NCBI RefSeq assembly: GCF_015751905.1
Contig: NZ_JADOUF010000001.1
Location: 5,146,001-5,210,000 of the forward strand
Source: Longispora fulva
Lineage (GTDB): Bacteria > Actinomycetota > Actinomycetes > Mycobacteriales > Micromonosporaceae
Reading direction: 5' to 3'
Length of the DNA: 64,000 nucleotides
Under the pieces are notes generated by a model. That model saw nothing but the letters and a program-made list of their open reading frames with translations, was not told where the DNA came from and ran no database searches. How positions within the stretch are numbered: the stretch's first letter is position 1; the number at the start of each line of letters is the position of its first letter. Made by a program: the position numbers and the translations under genes. Positions 17,844 through 25,972 of the stretch are shown here, one piece after another.

Positions 17844-18701
17844 GTGAGCAGCCCCTTGCGTACCCGTCGGCTCTGGATCGTGCTGGCCGCCTGCTGCGTG
17901 CTCGCCGCGCTGGTGGGGGCCGTGGTCCGGTGGGGCTCCGCCGGGCCGGCCCCGCGCGCCGCCAGCTCCGCGCCGACCACGGCCACCGTGCCGACGAGTG
18001 CGCCGCCGACCACCCCCGCCGCCGTCCCGCCGCCCGCCGGCCTGCCGGTCATCACCTACGACCCGGCGCCGAAGGGATTCCCGGCCGACCCGGAACCCGC
18101 CGGCCGGACCCGGACCGCCGAGGGCCTGCACCCCAAATCCAACCTCGGCGTGTACGACGCCCCGGGCGGCACCCCCCTGGCGTTCCTCGCGCCCACCATC
18201 CTCGGCGTGCCGGTGACCGTGCCCATCGTGGCCCGCTCGGCCGGCTGGGTCGCGGTGCTGCTGCCGTCGGCGAACCGGACGATCGCCTGGACCCCGCCCG
18301 GCGACTGGGACGTGACCCCGCTGCGCGACCAGATCGTGGTGCACAAGGGCAGTCACACACTGGAGTGGTACCGCGACGACGCGCTGATGCGGTCCTGGCC
18401 CGTCACCCTGGGCGCCAAAGCCACCCCGACGCCACTCGGCCGCACCTTCGTCCTCGGCCGCTCCAGCCTGGTCGGCGACGTGTACGCCGGCACCGACGTG
18501 TTCGCCCTCGGCGCGATCCCCGACGACCCGGAGGCCGTGCCGGCCGGCCTGCGGGGCGCGCACATCGGCATCCACACCTGGTACAACGACTACACCCTGG
18601 GCAAGGACGACACCGACGGCTGCGTCCGGCTGACCAAGTCCGGCCAGCAGCTCCTGCTCAAGGAGATCGTCCCGGGCACGTCCGTGGTGGTCGTCGACTA
18701 G
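17844..18701 (+). CDS. L,D-transpeptidase (YkuD domain)
   Basis: A 285-residue exported enzyme: an N-terminal membrane helix (about 10-28), a Ala/Thr/Pro-rich linker (35-68), an SH3-like or unknown middle part and a C-terminal YkuD domain (about 165-285). The catalytic motif is HIGIHTW (His240, His244) followed by DTDGCVRL with Cys260. It would form 3-3 peptidoglycan cross-links or attach proteins to the wall. GTG 17844 starts just before the helix. Its stop overlaps that of the convergent SDR gene in a CTAG. Confidence 0.9.
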   Translation: MSSPLRTRRLWIVLAACCVLAALVGAVVRWGSAGPAPRAASSAPTTATVPTSAPPTTPAAVPPPAGLPVITYDPAPKGFPADPEPAGRTRTAEGLHPKSNLGVYDAPGGTPLAFLAPTILGVPVTVPIVARSAGWVAVLLPSANRTIAWTPPGDWDVTPLRDQIVVHKGSHTLEWYRDDALMRSWPVTLGAKATPTPLGRTFVLGRSSLVGDVYAGTDVFALGAIPDDPEAVPAGLRGAHIGIHTWYNDYTLGKDDTDGCVRLTKSGQQLLLKEIVPGTSVVVVD

Positions 18702-19498
18702 CGGAGGTCGTAGAAGAAGGCCGGGTGGCCTGCGGTGATGCCGCCGTCCACCGGGAGCACCACCCCGGTGATCCAGGCCGCGTCCGCGGAGGCCAGAAAC
18801 GCCACGGCCGCGGCGATGTCCTCCGGCTCCCCGACCCGCCCCAACGGGTATTGCTTCGCGAAGCTCTCCAACTCCTCCGGCCGCCCCTCCCACACCCGGG
18901 TGCGCACCGTGCCCGGGGCGACCAGGTTGAACCGGACCCAGCCCGGGCCGGTGCCGAGGAGCTCCCTGCCGCGCCGGCCGTAGCGCAGCGCCAGGTTCTG
19001 GGTGAGGCTGACCAGGCCAGCCTTCGCCGCCGAGTACGCCTCGCCGCCGAACGCCGCCAGCCCGTTCACCGAACCGATCGACACTACGCTGCCGCCGCCC
19101 GGCGCGCGCAGCAGGTGCGGCAGCGCCTCCTGCACGCACCGCACGGCCCCGCCCAGCGTCGGATCGGACTGCTGGGCCCACTCGTCGTCGCCGGCCTTCT
19201 CGAAATCCCACTCCCCCGCGACGCCCACGTTGTTGACCAGCACGTCGAGCCGGCCGAACCGGGTGGCCGCCGCCGCGACGGCCGAGCGGACGGCCTCGCG
19301 GTCGCGGACGTCGCAGTGCGTGGCGAGCGCCCCGCCGCCGTGCTCGGCGAGGGTGCGGGCCAGCGCCCCGGCGGCCTCACCGTCGAGGTCGGCGACGACG
19401 ACGGCCGCGCCCTCGGCGGCCAGCCGGATCGCGATGGCCCGGCCGATCCCGTGCGCGGCACCGGTCACGAACGCCACCCGGCCGTCGAACCGTCGCAT
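18698..19498 (-). CDS. SDR family oxidoreductase
   Basis: A 266-residue classical short-chain dehydrogenase. Seen: TGAAHGIG at residues 12-19 (cofactor loop), Asp37 after the second strand (NAD preference), NNVG at 89-92 in place of NNAG, and the catalytic Ser143-Tyr155-Lys159. The C-terminal PVDGGITAG is typical. There is an insert around GRRGRELLGTGPGWVRFN. Substrate unknown. It shares a CTAG with the L,D-transpeptidase stop. Confidence 0.88.
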   Translation of the reverse strand: MRRFDGRVAFVTGAAHGIGRAIAIRLAAEGAAVVVADLDGEAAGALARTLAEHGGGALATHCDVRDREAVRSAVAAAATRFGRLDVLVNNVGVAGEWDFEKAGDDEWAQQSDPTLGGAVRCVQEALPHLLRAPGGGSVVSIGSVNGLAAFGGEAYSAAKAGLVSLTQNLALRYGRRGRELLGTGPGWVRFNLVAPGTVRTRVWEGRPEELESFAKQYPLGRVGEPEDIAAAVAFLASADAAWITGVVLPVDGGITAGHPAFFYDLR

Positions 19499-19587
19499 CG
19501 GGCCCCCTTTTTCCGAGAGATCTCAGCGTACGTCCGCCGCGCCGTTCCGGGTGGCCCGTCCCGGGCGCGTCCGACGGGATGTCGCGG

Positions 19588-20466
19588 CTACTTCGGCTGG
19601 TGTTCGGTGCGGCCGCCGCGCGTCCACAACCGGTGCAGGACCGAGTCGCGCTGCCGGGGGATCGGGCCGGCCACGGGCAGCGGGACAACGAGGATCCGAC
19701 CGCCGTCGTACGCGCCGCCGTCCACGGCCGTCACCCGGCCGCCCGCGTACGTCACCGGGCCGGTGACCTGGCCGCGGGCGACGCCGAAGTGCGAGGTCAG
19801 GGTGCTGTGGCCGTGCACGATCGCCCGGCCGCCGAACGCGCCGAGCAGAGCGTCGACCGCCCGGGACGCATCCGCCCCCTGAAACGCGTTGCGGTCGCAG
19901 ATCCGCCGGGTCGCCTCGAACCACTCGCCGACGTCGGTGGTGTCCATCGTCCGGGCCACGGCGGCGTTCACCTCGGCGACCGTGCGGCCGAACTCCAGGT
20001 AGCGGGTGGTGTCGGAGTGCAGCAGCAGATGGTCGTCGACGAGCGCCACCGCCGGCAGGGCGCGCAGCCAGGCCAGGTGCGCGCCGGTCAGCCCGTCGAG
20101 GTCGGCCTGCCTGCCGCCCCACAGCAGCCACGTGCCGAGCAGGCCGCCCGGGTGGTCCCAACCGGGGACCGGGGCCGTGCCGAACCGGTGCGCGCCGAGG
20201 AGTTGCAACTCGTGGTTGCCCAGCAGCGCCCGCACCTCGCCGCCTGCGGCCCCGGCCCGCGCGGACAGCTGACGGATGTCGTCGATCACGCCGAGCCCGT
20301 CGGGGCCCCGGTCGACGTAGTCGCCGAGGAACCACAGCCGGGCGTCGGCGCCCGTCCAGTCCCCGGCGGCGTCGGCGAGACCGGCCGCGCGGAGGGCCGC
20401 CCGGAGTTCGGCGCGGTGGCCGTGCACGTCGGCCACGACGTACACCGGAGATGTGGATCTTGTCAT
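19588..20466 (-). CDS. Calcineurin-type metallophosphoesterase (paralogue 1)
   Basis: A 292-residue phosphoesterase with the full metal-site set: ADVHGHR near residue 12, GDYVDRG, GNHE, a histidine in LLHSDT and IVHGHS. This order matches diadenosine tetraphosphatase/PrpE-like enzymes. It starts 19 bp after the LigD-type polymerase gene stop, so the two are probably one transcript. It is clearly related to the protein at 36530-37327, mainly in the N-terminal half. Substrate unknown. Confidence 0.85.
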   Translation of the reverse strand: MTRSTSPVYVVADVHGHRAELRAALRAAGLADAAGDWTGADARLWFLGDYVDRGPDGLGVIDDIRQLSARAGAAGGEVRALLGNHELQLLGAHRFGTAPVPGWDHPGGLLGTWLLWGGRQADLDGLTGAHLAWLRALPAVALVDDHLLLHSDTTRYLEFGRTVAEVNAAVARTMDTTDVGEWFEATRRICDRNAFQGADASRAVDALLGAFGGRAIVHGHSTLTSHFGVARGQVTGPVTYAGGRVTAVDGGAYDGGRILVVPLPVAGPIPRQRDSVLHRLWTRGGRTEHQPK

Positions 20467-20485
20467 TGGCCCAGGTTACCGCAGG

Positions 20486-21490
20486 TCAGTCCTTTGCCCG
20501 GCTCGGCTGGACCCGCTTGGGCTCGCCCGGCATCTTCGGATAGTCCGGCGGGTACGGCAGATCCCCGTTCCCCTCGCGCTCGTCGCGTTCGGCCCACTCC
20601 AACAACGGGGTCAGGTCCACCGCCGCGTCGTCGATACCGGCGTGCGGGTCGCCGATCCGGGCGAACCGCTCGGCGACCGTGGCCAGATCGAAGTCGTCCG
20701 GCTCGACCCGGGTCAGCTCGTCCCAGGTCACCGGCGTGGACACCGTGCCACGGGCCGTGGCACGCAGCGAGTAGGCGCAGGCGATCGTGCGGTCCCGGGC
20801 CATCTGGTTGTAGTCGACGAACACCTTGACGCCCCGCAACTCCTTCCACCACGCGGTGGTGACGAGGTCCGGGCGGCGGCGCTCGATCTCCCGGGCGATG
20901 GCGATCGCGGCCCGGCGGCCCTCGATGAAACCCCACCGGGGGAACATCCGCACGTAGATGTGCACGCCGCGCCCGCCGGACGTCTTCGGCCAGCCCGTCC
21001 AGCCGAGTTCGGCCAGGATCTCGCGGACCGTGCCGGCCACGGACACCGCGTCGTCGAAGTCGGTGCCGGGCTGCGGGTCCAGGTCGATCCGGAGCTCGTC
21101 GGGGTGGTCGACGTCCGTCCCGCGCACCGGCCACGGGTGAAAGACCAGGGCGTTCATCTGTACCGCCCACAGCACGTGCGCCAGGTCCGCCGGGCAGAGC
21201 TCGTCGGCGGTCCGCCCGCTCGGGAACGTGATCTCGGTGGTCTCGATCCAGTCGGGCACCCCTTTGTGGGGTACCCGCTTCTGGAAGAACATCTCGCCGC
21301 CGACCCCGCCGGGGAAACGCTGCAACATCGTCGGTCGGTGGTGCAGCGCGCGCATGATGCCCTCGCCGACCGCCTGGTAGTAGTGCACGACGTCGAGCTT
21401 GGTGAAGCCGCGTTCCGGGTAGACGACCCGCTCGGGGCTCGACACCCGCACGGTCCGCCCGGCGACCTCGATCTCGACCGCATCACCCAT
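20486..21490 (-). CDS. LigD-type polymerase-domain protein (non-homologous end-joining primase-polymerase)
   Basis: A 334-residue stand-alone archaeo-eukaryotic-primase-like polymerase domain as found in LigD. Key features are LVFHPW with His118, the metal-binding RIDLDP (Asp136, Asp138), KTSGGRGVHIYV and VFVDYNQMARDRT. There is no ligase or phosphoesterase domain. Such proteins fill gaps with ribonucleotides at DNA ends together with Ku and a ligase. No ku or ligase gene is in the window. ATG 21490 gives the usual N-terminus (VRVSSPERVVYPE). Confidence 0.9.
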   Translation of the reverse strand: MGDAVEIEVAGRTVRVSSPERVVYPERGFTKLDVVHYYQAVGEGIMRALHHRPTMLQRFPGGVGGEMFFQKRVPHKGVPDWIETTEITFPSGRTADELCPADLAHVLWAVQMNALVFHPWPVRGTDVDHPDELRIDLDPQPGTDFDDAVSVAGTVREILAELGWTGWPKTSGGRGVHIYVRMFPRWGFIEGRRAAIAIAREIERRRPDLVTTAWWKELRGVKVFVDYNQMARDRTIACAYSLRATARGTVSTPVTWDELTRVEPDDFDLATVAERFARIGDPHAGIDDAAVDLTPLLEWAERDEREGNGDLPYPPDYPKMPGEPKRVQPSRAKD

Positions 21491-21622
21491 GATCAGCACC
21501 CTACGACCGGCGGGTGGTCCCTGGCGGGTGGTTGGAATATTCCGCCGGGGCGGAAACGGGACGCGGGGGCACGGACAGCCCGTGGGACGTGGGGGCACGG
21601 GGCGGCGGGGCATCATGGTGGG

Positions 21623-22480
21623 GTGGAGAAACTGGCAGAGCTGGCCCGGCTGGTCGAGGGCGGCGGGGTCGCCGTGCTCAGCGGGGCCGGGCTGTCCACC
21701 GAATCGGGCATCCCCGACTACCGGGGGCCGAAGAGCGTCCCGCGCACCCCGATGACGTACCAGACGTTCACCGGCGACCCGGCCGCCCGCCGGCGGTACT
21801 GGGCCCGCAGCCACCTCGGATGGCGCACCATCGCCCGGGCAGCCCCCAACGCCGGCCACCACGCCGTCGCGCGCCTGCAGGAACAGGGCCTGCTGTCCGG
21901 CGTCGTCACCCAGAACGTGGACGGCCTGCACCAGGCCGCCGGGGCCAGCGACGTCGTCGAACTGCACGGCAACCTCGACCGGGTCGTGTGCCTGACCTGC
22001 GGCGACGCGCTGTCCCGCGAGGAGCTGGAGTCCCGGCTCACCCAGGCCAATCCGGGGTTCGACGCGCAGGTCGCTGCACTCAACCCGGACGGGGACGTCG
22101 AACTGCCCGACGAGCGCGTCGCCGGCTTCCACATCGCCGACTGCCAGACCTGCCACGGCGGGATGCTCAAGCCGGACGTGGTGTTCTTCGGCGAGACGGT
22201 GCCCGCCGACCGGGTGCGGACGTGCTTCCAGCTGGTCGAGAACGCCCGGCTGCTGCTGGTGCTCGGATCGTCGTTGACTGTGATGTCGGGGCGGCGGTTC
22301 GTGCTCCGGGCGTCAAAGCTCGGCATCCCGGTCGCGATCGTGAACCAGGGCCCGACCCGGGGCGACTCCTACGCGGCGCTCACGGTCGACGCGCCGCTGG
22401 GCGTGGCCCTACCGGAACTGGCCAGACTCACCGGCGCGCGGCGGATCGCGGGGACGGCGAACACAACCCCGCCACGCTGA
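21623..22480 (+). CDS. Sir2 family NAD-dependent protein deacylase
   Basis: A 285-residue sirtuin. GAGLSTESGIPDYRG (21-35) binds NAD, TQNVDGLH (96-103) lines the active site, His115 in ELHG is the catalytic base, and the zinc is held by Cys123, Cys126, Cys174 and Cys177. The cysteines lie on either side of a long loop, as in class II-type sirtuins. GTG 21623 begins the first helix. It diverges from the LigD-polymerase gene. Confidence 0.92.
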   Translation: MEKLAELARLVEGGGVAVLSGAGLSTESGIPDYRGPKSVPRTPMTYQTFTGDPAARRRYWARSHLGWRTIARAAPNAGHHAVARLQEQGLLSGVVTQNVDGLHQAAGASDVVELHGNLDRVVCLTCGDALSREELESRLTQANPGFDAQVAALNPDGDVELPDERVAGFHIADCQTCHGGMLKPDVVFFGETVPADRVRTCFQLVENARLLLVLGSSLTVMSGRRFVLRASKLGIPVAIVNQGPTRGDSYAALTVDAPLGVALPELARLTGARRIAGTANTTPPR

Positions 22481-22520
22481 CCAGCACCGACCCGTCGCGT
22501 CCCGCCGACCACGTGCTTGT

Positions 22521-23255
22521 TCACAGTGCACGGCGGGCCAGCACCGGGACGCCCGAGGTGGTGTGGATGTCGAAGGTCACGACCCCGATCCGGTACCGGT
22601 CATCCGAGCACTCCACCGGCCGCCCCGCAGGCGTCGCGCTCACCCGGCGCGCGCGCAACAACGGGCTGCTGCGCCGGACCCCGAGCAGGGCGGCGTCGCG
22701 CACCCCGGCGGCCACCGCGTCGATCAGGTGCTCGGCGTGCGCGAACACCGCGCCGAGCTCGTGGTGCAGCCGGTCGGTCACGGAGTCCGCGCGCGGGTCG
22801 ATCCGCTCGACGGCGTCGGCGATCCAACCGGCGTAACTGGTCCGTTCGAGCATGGCCGGCTCGCCGTCCAGGCCGCGCAGCCGCAGGACGGCCAGCACCT
22901 CCCCGCCCGGGTCGAGCTGGAGCAGGCCGGCCTCGCGGACCGTGGCCGGCCGGCGGGCCATCGAGATCACCTCGCCGCTGGGTTGCCGGCCCTGGCGGCG
23001 GGCCCACTGGGCGAAACTACGCAGCTCGGCGAGGCTCTGGGTGCGCTCGGTGCCCCGGACGAGGTGCCGGGCGCCCTGCCGGGAACTGATCAGGCCCTCG
23101 GCGGCGAGGATGGCCAAGGCGTGGCGGACCGTGCCCCGGGAGACCCCGTGCTCGGCGGCCAGCTCGGCCTCCGTGGGCAGCGGGGCGCCGACCGGGAGCG
23201 CGCCCAGCGCGATGGCCTGACGGAGGGCGTCGGCGACGCCGCGGTGCAGCACCAT
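22521..23255 (-). CDS. GntR family transcriptional regulator (HutC/UTRA subfamily)
   Basis: A 244-residue regulator with an N-terminal winged helix (residues 5-70, LPTEAELAAEHGVSRGTVRHAL) and a C-terminal UTRA ligand domain (about 90-240). ATG 23255 is selected because GGAGG lies five bases before it; an upstream GTG at 23276 has no such site. A perfect 12-bp palindrome 80 bp upstream may be its operator. No adjacent sugar or amino-acid gene points to the effector. Confidence 0.88.
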   Translation of the reverse strand: MVLHRGVADALRQAIALGALPVGAPLPTEAELAAEHGVSRGTVRHALAILAAEGLISSRQGARHLVRGTERTQSLAELRSFAQWARRQGRQPSGEVISMARRPATVREAGLLQLDPGGEVLAVLRLRGLDGEPAMLERTSYAGWIADAVERIDPRADSVTDRLHHELGAVFAHAEHLIDAVAAGVRDAALLGVRRSSPLLRARRVSATPAGRPVECSDDRYRIGVVTFDIHTTSGVPVLARRAL

Positions 23256-23334
23256 GTTCACCTCCGAGTTGTGCACACCTGGCGGCCGGGGTCGACGCCG
23301 TTGCCAGTGTAGAACCCGGCCGGGATTCGATGGA

Positions 23335-23346
23335 ACCTGTACAGGT
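23335..23346. promoter_or_regulatory. Perfect palindrome, candidate GntR operator
   Basis: ACCTGTACAGGT is a perfect 12-bp palindrome located 80 bp upstream of the gntR-type start and 186 bp upstream of the phosphoesterase gene. GntR regulators bind palindromes of this size. Assignment to this regulator is inference. Confidence 0.45.
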
Positions 23347-23401
23347 GTCGCCGGCTGACGCCAGGAAGTTCCTGCCCGGGCCCCGATCAGGCCGCCCAGT
23401 G

Positions 23402-23415
23402 TTCACCTATGTGAA
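23402..23415. promoter_or_regulatory. Inverted repeat upstream of the secreted phosphoesterase gene
   Basis: TTCAC-CTAT-GTGAA is a 5-bp inverted repeat at 117-130 bp before the start codon. The GTTCACC beginning at 23401 resembles a half-site of streptomycete PhoP boxes, but no second direct unit is clear. Confidence 0.3.
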
Positions 23416-23531
23416 TATCTATTCGTCTGCACTGACTCCCATCTGGCCTCGATCAGCCCCACAATGGGGCCTGACTTGTTCGGACAACTGACCTCGCGCC
23501 ACGCTGGCGCGGCGACGAAAGGGAGACAGTC

Positions 23532-25634
23532 ATGCTTCCCCCGCTCCGGAAACGATGGCGTTTCACCCTGCCCCTGCTCCTCCTCACCGTGCTCGCGCTC
23601 CTCGCGCCCGCCGAGCTGGGCACCGCCCAGGCCGCCGCCAGCAACGCGCTGAGCCTCAACCAGAGCTCCTACACCCCCGGCCAGAACCTGGTGGCGACCT
23701 ACTCCACCACCCAGGTGTCCTCGACCAACTGGATCGGGATCTACCAGAGCACCGTGACCCCGGGCAGCTCCGCGTCGCTCAAGTGGGACTGGGCGCCGAA
23801 CGCCTCGGGCACGGTCACCCTGTCGACCAGCTCGCTGTCCCCCGGCAGCTACAAGGCGTACTTCCTGGCCAACAACGGCTACACCCCGGTGACCACCCCG
23901 GTGTTCTTCACCGTGGTGTCGGCGAGCACGACGTCCACGCCGACGAGCATGCTGTGCGTCGGCCAGGGCACCTACGCGGCCGGCCAGGCCGTCAGCGCCT
24001 CCTACGCGACCGCCTCCCCGTCGTCGAGCAACTGGGTGGCCGTCTACCCCGACACGGTCACCCAGCCGAACACCTCGTACCTGAGCTGGGCGTACGCGCC
24101 GAACGCCTCCGGCACGGTCTCCGTGTCGACCAGCGGCCTGGCCGCAGGCAACTACTTCCTCTACTACCTGGCGAACAACGGCTACACCACGCTGGCCAAG
24201 GCGGCCCGGTTCTCCGTCGCTGCCACGGCCGCAGGCCCGAACCTGATCGTCAACGGCGACGGCGAGTGCGGCAACCCGTCGGCCAGCGGGTACGACGCCG
24301 TGACCCTGCCCGGCTGGCAGATCACGGGCGTGCCGACCGTCGTCGGGTACGACGTGGGCAGCGGTTTCCCCGTCGCCTCCACCCCGGGCCCGGCCAACCG
24401 GGGCAACCAGTTCCTCTCCGGTGGCGCGGTCGGTGACTCGACCCTCACCCAGACCGCCGACGTGTCGGCCGCAGGCTCGCAGATCGACGGCGGCGGCGTG
24501 ACCTACAACCTGTCGGGCTGGCTCGGCGGGTACGCGGGCGAGACCTCCTCGGCGACCGTCAAGCTGGCGTTCCGCAACGCCGCCGGCACCCAGCTGGGCA
24601 CGTCCCAGATCGGCCCGGTCACCGCGTCCGACCGGGGCAGCGTGACCAAGTTGCTTCAGAGGGCCACCACCGGGACCGTCCCGGCCGGCACCCGCAGCGT
24701 CGGGGTCACGGTGCAGTTCTCCGGCGTCCCGTCGCGCAACGCCTCCAACAGCTACAACGACTCCTACGCCGACAACCTGTCGCTGACCCTGTCGGCCACG
24801 GTCCCCGCGCCGGCCCTGCCGGCCCCGGTGGCCAACGCCGTCCCGCAGTTCGACCACGTGTTCTTCGTGATGCTGGAGAACAGGTCCTACGACCAGGTGA
24901 TCGGCCAGGCCCCGTACCTGACCGGGATCGGCAACGCGAACGTCAAGCTCGGCCAGTCCTACGGGGCCGTGCACCCCAGCGACCCGAACTACATGGCCGT
25001 GGCCGGCGGCAGCACCTACGGCCACGTCGACAACCCGATGCCCGGCGCGATCGGCGCGCTCACCGGCAAGCACCTCGGCGACCTGACCGAGGCGGCCGGC
25101 AAGCAGTGGCGCGGCTACATCGAGGACATGGTCGCGCCGTGCAACCTGAAGAACAACGGCTACTTCGACCCGGACAACATGCCGTTCCTGTTCTTCCAGG
25201 ACGTCGCGAACAACCCGGCCCGCTGCCAGGAGCACCTGCACCCGGTCAGCCAGCTGTGGACGGACCTGCAGTCCACCGCGACCACGCCGAACTTCGTGTG
25301 GTTCGAGCCGAACACCTGCAACACGATGCACAGTTGCAGCACGGCGACCGGTGACGACTGGTTCAAGAACAACCTGCCGAAGATCCTGAACTCACCGGCA
25401 TGGACCCAGCAGCGTTCGCTGATCATCATCACGTTCGACGAGGACGACAGCGCCAGCGGCCAGCGGGTGCCGACGATCGTGCTCGGCTCGCAGGGGACCA
25501 CGAAGACCGGGTTCACCTCCGGGACGCACTACACGCAGTACAGCATGACGCGGACGATCGAGGGGGCGCTCGGTCTGCCGCACATCACGCAGAACGACCA
25601 GTACGCGACGCCCCTGAACGACATCTGGCGTTAG
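23532..25634 (+). CDS. Secreted phospholipase C / acid-phosphatase family phosphoesterase with N-terminal beta-sandwich repeats
   Basis: A 700-residue exported protein. A signal peptide (1-35) is followed by two homologous beta-sandwich repeats (about 40-132 and 140-230, each with APNASGTV and a YFLANNGYT or YYLANNGYT end), a carbohydrate-binding-like beta domain (about 236-425) and a PF04185 phosphoesterase domain (about 435-700). The active-site entry is ENRSYDQVIG at 449-458, with ITFDEDD and HYTQYSMTRTIE later. PF04185 enzymes cleave phosphodiesters or phosphomonoesters, often under phosphate control. GGGAG precedes ATG 23532. Confidence 0.88.
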   Translation: MLPPLRKRWRFTLPLLLLTVLALLAPAELGTAQAAASNALSLNQSSYTPGQNLVATYSTTQVSSTNWIGIYQSTVTPGSSASLKWDWAPNASGTVTLSTSSLSPGSYKAYFLANNGYTPVTTPVFFTVVSASTTSTPTSMLCVGQGTYAAGQAVSASYATASPSSSNWVAVYPDTVTQPNTSYLSWAYAPNASGTVSVSTSGLAAGNYFLYYLANNGYTTLAKAARFSVAATAAGPNLIVNGDGECGNPSASGYDAVTLPGWQITGVPTVVGYDVGSGFPVASTPGPANRGNQFLSGGAVGDSTLTQTADVSAAGSQIDGGGVTYNLSGWLGGYAGETSSATVKLAFRNAAGTQLGTSQIGPVTASDRGSVTKLLQRATTGTVPAGTRSVGVTVQFSGVPSRNASNSYNDSYADNLSLTLSATVPAPALPAPVANAVPQFDHVFFVMLENRSYDQVIGQAPYLTGIGNANVKLGQSYGAVHPSDPNYMAVAGGSTYGHVDNPMPGAIGALTGKHLGDLTEAAGKQWRGYIEDMVAPCNLKNNGYFDPDNMPFLFFQDVANNPARCQEHLHPVSQLWTDLQSTATTPNFVWFEPNTCNTMHSCSTATGDDWFKNNLPKILNSPAWTQQRSLIIITFDEDDSASGQRVPTIVLGSQGTTKTGFTSGTHYTQYSMTRTIEGALGLPHITQNDQYATPLNDIWR

Positions 25635-25640
25635 TGGCAC

Positions 25641-25670
25641 CCGTCGGGGCCGGTCACCCGGCCCCGACGG
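25641..25670. terminator. Strong bidirectional hairpin terminator
   Basis: CCGTCGGGGCCGG (25641-25653) and CCGGCCCCGACGG (25658-25670) form a perfect 13-bp stem with a TCAC loop, between the convergent phosphoesterase gene and the small gene at 25672. Confidence 0.75.
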
Positions 25671-25671
25671 A

Positions 25672-25935
25672 TCACGCCTTGGGACGCCGCATCGAGTACG
25701 TCACGCGCTGCAGGCGTACGGGCTGGCCGATCAGCCGGTCCGACCGATCGTAGGACTCCCAGCCCTGGGCGCCGGCCCGGTTGAGGTGCGGAATGTCGTT
25801 ATACCGCTCATCGACGCCCCACCGCTCCCCGCCGCCCGGGCCGTAGAACGTCGCCTCCCAGTCCTGCACGCGATCCGCGCCGAGGCTGCCGGTCGCGATG
25901 TACTCCAGCCGCGCGTACTCCCATGTCGTCGTCAC
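25672..25935 (-). CDS. Hypothetical protein (87 aa), DUF4177-like
   Basis: An 87-residue soluble protein: WEYARLEYIATGS at the start and HLNRAGAQGWESYD in the middle, an arrangement (strand, strand, helix with GxxGWE) reminiscent of DUF4177 proteins. Function unknown. GTG 25935 is 37 bp after the methyltransferase gene stop on the same strand, so the two may be cotranscribed. Confidence 0.6.
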   Translation of the reverse strand: MTTTWEYARLEYIATGSLGADRVQDWEATFYGPGGGERWGVDERYNDIPHLNRAGAQGWESYDRSDRLIGQPVRLQRVTYSMRRPKA

Positions 25936-25972
25936 CGGACCATCATGCCGCAGCCCCGCCGCGGCCGCCCAC

